Part shown: positions 60,733 through 64,000 of the stretch, in pieces
Layout of the letters: each line of letters begins with the position of its first letter
Numbering within the stretch: the first letter of the stretch is position 1
Assembly: GCF_033304595.1 (NCBI RefSeq)
Contig: NZ_CP116341.1
Coordinates: 353,001-417,000 of the forward strand
DNA length: 64,000 nucleotides
From: Sporosarcina jeotgali
GTDB taxonomy: Bacteria; Bacillota; Bacilli; Bacillales_A; Planococcaceae
Direction: 5' to 3'
The notes under the pieces: generated by a model
What the model saw: the letters and a program-made list of their open reading frames with translations, nothing else
The model's database searches: none
What the model was told of the DNA's origin: nothing
Position numbers and translations under genes: made by a program

Positions 60733-60757
60733 TTTGAAATTTTAAGGAGGCTTACTT

Positions 60758-62038
60758 GTGTCATCATTTAGCACTTACAACTTATCAGATAGATCCAATG
60801 AATTACTTAAATTACTTCATCTATATCGAGGTATGACCGCGAAACAATTAGCTAAGTTCGTGTTTAACGTGAAAGAACTAAGTACTTCTCAGGAAAAATC
60901 TATATATAATTATTTATCAGCTTTGCGTAAGCGAAACTTGGTTACTTCTTATCGCTCTACAAATCAACTTAGAGGCTCTTCTATTTTCTATTTATCCCAA
61001 TGGGGCTACAACTACACATTAGACTTACTAGATATTGGATTAGGTCAGTCGAATGATGGTTGGTTACCGGCAGGAACCGAAGAGAGCTCCAGTTCAGAGT
61101 TTTCATACGAACTGTATACACCTCCCTTGAAGCAACTCGACCACCATTTGCAACTGATAGACTTTTTCATAAGTATTCATATTTTTGAGGAAGAAAACTA
61201 TTTTAGCTATGAAGTTAAACATCGGAATAATTTATATGCGGCTAAGAAATTCAAAGTAGATGGAAAGGTAAGCAGATATAGACCAGATGCTGAAATCTTA
61301 TTAAATGGGAATTTGTTTACCATTGAAATCGATCGAGGTACTGAGAGTCACGAGCAACTCTGTGCGAAGTTTGAGACTTATAAAAAATATCTAGAGTTGC
61401 AGCAGGATAAGGAGTGTCTTAGAGGAATAATTTTTGTAGTAGAGTCGAAGGTTAGAAATCACGGTGTTAGGAGAAGGTGGGAAAATATTTTAGGTGCATT
61501 CTTAAAAGTACTATATAAGTTTAAGAAAAATATCAAATTAATTTTAACAACGTCAGACAGTATTGAAGAAACTCTATTACATGAACTTAATCGTGAGAAT
61601 TATTATAACCGTCTACAATACTTTGTCGACCAATGGAACGTGGAATATGAAGAGATTAAGCAATTGAAGCTGGGGAACGGAACAAAAAGTAACTTCTTTA
61701 TAGGACAATCAGGTAATAAAGCGCAACTATATTTTGCAGGGATCTCTGGATGTTTTGACAGTACATTCTTAGTAGAATATTTAAGTAACTGTAATTTAAT
61801 ACCTAAAATTGAAGAGACCTTAAGAATGAAAGGATTAAAATCATCTGGCGTTAGTGTTATCGTTTTTACACCTTCAAGTCAGCATCCCCATATACCTTTG
61901 AATCTAGATACTTTCAATTTGAATAAAACAATTACAGTTCCATTGGCTAAAATATCTGAAACCATTGAGTATTCTTGTATAGAAACTTATTTAAAAATTC
62001 CAGATCATTTTTATAAAGAAGATGTTTTCTATGAATAG
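60758..62038 (+). CDS. Replication-relaxation family protein
   Basis: The 426-residue protein matches the Replic_Relax family of plasmids and integrative elements. An N-terminal winged helix is visible (SNELLKLLHLYRGMTAKQLA, then LRKRNLVTSYRS, then FYLSQWGYNY). The diagnostic segment is RPDAEILLNG followed by FTIEIDRGTES, which has the Asp...Glu-x-Asp pattern of a nuclease-like fold. These proteins are thought to bind DNA at replication or transfer origins. Start GTG 60758 with AAGGAGG. Codon use is AT-rich, unlike the chromosomal genes to the left. Confidence 0.8.
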   Translation: MSSFSTYNLSDRSNELLKLLHLYRGMTAKQLAKFVFNVKELSTSQEKSIYNYLSALRKRNLVTSYRSTNQLRGSSIFYLSQWGYNYTLDLLDIGLGQSNDGWLPAGTEESSSSEFSYELYTPPLKQLDHHLQLIDFFISIHIFEEENYFSYEVKHRNNLYAAKKFKVDGKVSRYRPDAEILLNGNLFTIEIDRGTESHEQLCAKFETYKKYLELQQDKECLRGIIFVVESKVRNHGVRRRWENILGAFLKVLYKFKKNIKLILTTSDSIEETLLHELNRENYYNRLQYFVDQWNVEYEEIKQLKLGNGTKSNFFIGQSGNKAQLYFAGISGCFDSTFLVEYLSNCNLIPKIEETLRMKGLKSSGVSVIVFTPSSQHPHIPLNLDTFNLNKTITVPLAKISETIEYSCIETYLKIPDHFYKEDVFYE

Positions 62039-62146
62039 AACTTTTATTCTCAAAGAAAGTTTCTTGGTTTTTTTGCAGTATTTTGAATTTGAGGTATGCT
62101 CAAATTGAAGGTGATTGGATTATCTAATTGAAAGGGGTGATGCGTA

Positions 62147-62167
62147 ATGTATGTGCTAGCACCATAA
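62147..62167 (+). other. Possible six-codon leader minigene before the primase gene
   Basis: AAAGGGGT is nine bases before ATG 62147, and the frame reads MYVLAP then TAA. It ends 33 bases before the primase start. It could be a leader peptide or chance. Confidence 0.25.
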
Positions 62168-62200
62168 GGAAGTATGGAATTATTACGAGGGAGTGATCAG

Positions 62201-63049
62201 GTGGAAAACAACATAATGGTTGATGAAGCATTAAATCTACTGGAATTGCAACTAGTACCAATGCCATTGAATGGTAAAAGACCACTCATAAAGAATTGGC
62301 CAAATAGGTTTGTGAAATGCGGGATAAGTAAAGAAGATATCCTTCATGGGATTGAAGTTGGAAATCGTAAAGTGGTCACATACGCAAACAAAAACATCGG
62401 AATTCTTACAGGAGCAATATCAAAATGTATTGTGGTTGATGTAGATGACATGATACTACTAGAAAGGTTAAGGGAGTACGGAGATCTACCAGAGACTTGG
62501 ATGGTGAAAACTGGGAGAGGTATTCATATCTATTTTGATTACGACCCAGAAGTTGCTTCAATGAAATTGTGGGGTGGAATTGATATCTTATCAGATAAAA
62601 AACAATGTGTAGCACCGCCATCCAAAAATACAAAAGGGGGATACTATGAGTGGATACTCTCCCCCAATTGTGTCAAGAAGGCAAAAATACCAGAGTGGTT
62701 TAAAATGTTGTTGGCGCAACATAGAACTATCCTACCTTCCCCATCAGTATATCTGAATGACGAAAAGAATAATAGACAGAATGATAATGGCATCAATCTG
62801 AGATCTATTCATTGGCTAGCGCATTTAACTAAACATACATCTAATATTAAGGGAAAGGAATGGGTAAGTTGCAGATGTCCTTTTCACGATGATCGAAATA
62901 ACTCCTTTAGCTTTCACGTTCATACAGGCAGTTGGTCATGCTTTGCGGGTTGTGGAAAGGGAAATGGAATTCAGTTTCTGCAAAGGATTTATAATATTTC
63001 GAAAAGTGAAGTGTGGCAATTGTTAAAGGAGCAAAATCGTGATGGATGA
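62201..63049 (+). CDS. Prim-Pol primase with CHC2-type zinc finger
   Basis: About 282 residues. The N-terminal half is a bifunctional primase/polymerase domain: PLNGKRPLIKNWPNRFV, the metal-binding VVDVDD, KTGRGIHIYF and CVAPPSKNTKGG follow the family order. The C-terminal part is a DnaG-like CHC2 zinc finger (CRCPFHDDRNNSFSF, then WSCFAGCGKGNGIQFLQR). The protein should make primers for replication of the mobile element. GTG 62201 is favoured because GAGGGAG lies seven bases before it; an in-frame ATG at 62174 is too close to its upstream purine site. It overlaps the ATPase gene by eight bases. Confidence 0.85.
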   Translation: MENNIMVDEALNLLELQLVPMPLNGKRPLIKNWPNRFVKCGISKEDILHGIEVGNRKVVTYANKNIGILTGAISKCIVVDVDDMILLERLREYGDLPETWMVKTGRGIHIYFDYDPEVASMKLWGGIDILSDKKQCVAPPSKNTKGGYYEWILSPNCVKKAKIPEWFKMLLAQHRTILPSPSVYLNDEKNNRQNDNGINLRSIHWLAHLTKHTSNIKGKEWVSCRCPFHDDRNNSFSFHVHTGSWSCFAGCGKGNGIQFLQRIYNISKSEVWQLLKEQNRDG

Positions 63050-64000
63050 TAAGCTATTAAATAATGCTGAGGCAAATAAATCTAGTACGCAACTCACAAA
63101 AAAAGAACTTGTTCAACAAAGTTTTGAACAGAATGGACTTACTTTTGGTCAAGTCATGATTCAATTAGCATATTGCGCAGAAGAATTTTTTGTTACTGAG
63201 ACATCTGAAGTTTACGCCACAATTCCCATAAGAAATATCCATGAAAATCTTGCAGTGAAAAGTGCAATGTTTAAGAAGTGGTTACGTGCGGAATTCTTTG
63301 AGCTTATCGGTAAAGCACCTTCATCGGGTTTATTAACTGATGCGATTGACATGGTGGCTGCACGTGAAGAACTGACGTCTGAGAACATTAAAAACGTTGC
63401 TATTCGAATAGCGGAAAAGAGTGGAAAGCTTTATATTGACTTAGCTAATTCAAAAAGGCAAGTTGTTGAAATCGATACTAGTGGGTGGCGAGTGATTGAG
63501 AACAATCGTTGTCCTATCAAATTCATACGTCCTTCCAAACTATTGGAGATGCCAATGCCAGTTAGAAACGGAAGTATTGATGAGTTAAAACGCTTTGTTA
63601 ACGTTGAAGGACATGATTGGGTTCTGTTTGTATCCTTTATATTGACAGTATTGAGGTCAAAGGGGCCTTTTCCAATACTCGTTTTTCAAGGGATATCAGG
63701 TAATGGAAAGAGTACACACTCAAGGGTGATAAAAAGATTGGTAGATCCCCAAACTGTAGAGATTGCATCTCTATCTAGGAATGAGGATGACCTTTTAATC
63801 TTTTCAAAAGAAACGATTCTTCCAGTATTTGACAATGTGTCGAATATTAGTAACGAAGCGTCGGATAGTCTGTGTAAGCTTTCTACAGGCGCAGCGATAT
63901 CTACTCGTAGTTATTATACGAATGGTGAAGAATTTATAATGTCTAGTATGAGACCGGCAATTGTTAATGGTATTGATTATATTGCCCATCGTTCGGACTT
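63042..64000 (+). CDS. P-loop ATPase/helicase-like replication protein, partial at the right edge
   Basis: An open frame of 319 codons runs off the window. Walker A is GISGNGKST (about residue 217) and a Walker B-like ILPVFDNVS lies near 262, followed by CKLSTGAAISTRSYYTNGEE, which resembles the sensor region of virus- and plasmid-type superfamily 3 or related helicases. The first ~190 residues lack a domain I can name. It overlaps the primase gene and has AAAGGAG upstream, so primase and helicase activities are coupled. The ATG at 63042 is used. Confidence 0.75.
   Translation, partial: MDDKLLNNAEANKSSTQLTKKELVQQSFEQNGLTFGQVMIQLAYCAEEFFVTETSEVYATIPIRNIHENLAVKSAMFKKWLRAEFFELIGKAPSSGLLTDAIDMVAAREELTSENIKNVAIRIAEKSGKLYIDLANSKRQVVEIDTSGWRVIENNRCPIKFIRPSKLLEMPMPVRNGSIDELKRFVNVEGHDWVLFVSFILTVLRSKGPFPILVFQGISGNGKSTHSRVIKRLVDPQTVEIASLSRNEDDLLIFSKETILPVFDNVSNISNEASDSLCKLSTGAAISTRSYYTNGEEFIMSSMRPAIVNGIDYIAHRSD

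Overview
The window looks like chromosome from a Gram-positive Bacillales bacterium, most likely Planococcaceae close to Sporosarcina. Three things point there. Gene order in the first 11 kb (mbl, flhO, flhP, a YwzB/EpuA-like gene, fabZ, ywpF, ssbB, ywqA, ywqB) follows Bacillus subtilis. Ribosome binding sites are strong AGGAGG types with frequent GTG and TTG starts. SLH-anchored surface proteins occur together with csaB. The genus is an inference.

Layout. 0-11 kb: conserved core genes for cell shape, flagellar rod, fatty-acid synthesis, ssDNA binding and a SNF2/SWIM helicase pair. 11-15 kb: small regulatory or membrane proteins and a membrane-protein/HlyD-adaptor pair. 14.7-25.3 kb: two paralogous PolC-type exonucleases (the first has lost catalytic residues) flank a 1650-residue secreted subtilase and an XRE-regulated ABC transporter operon related to yxlEFG. 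26-29.4 kb: a NERD-domain protein and a yhdT-panF pair. 29.8-40 kb: five consecutive surface enzymes carrying SLH domains (5'-nucleotidase, amidase, subtilase, NlpC/P60 peptidase, glucosaminidase). 40-50.6 kb: secondary cell-wall polymer genes (a membrane-anchored epimerase-like protein, MurJ-like flippase, glycosyltransferase, CsaB pyruvyl transferase, TagA-type transferase, UDP-ManNAc-type dehydrogenase, O-antigen-ligase-like polymerase). 50.9-56.5 kb: the probable main S-layer protein and a second large secreted Ig-like protein. 57-64 kb: a DDE transposase, a gene-poor AT-rich stretch, then replication genes of a mobile element (replication-relaxation protein, Prim-Pol/CHC2 primase, P-loop ATPase) running off the right edge.

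The SLH proteins and the polymer genes make functional sense together: CsaB pyruvylates the polymer to which SLH domains bind, and TagA, the dehydrogenase, the polymerase and the flippase are plausible builders of it. A good WalR box precedes the P60 peptidase.

The most unusual feature is intergenic. Two families of phased short repeats, one of 21 nt (GCGCTC type) and one of 41 nt (alternating GATCAAGC and GCTCAAGC), occur in most accessory gaps between 15 and 42.4 kb. Both flank the same inverted-repeat core, and one locus is an A-core-B-core hybrid. A separate double-hairpin element with covarying stems occurs twice, once nested in another repeat.
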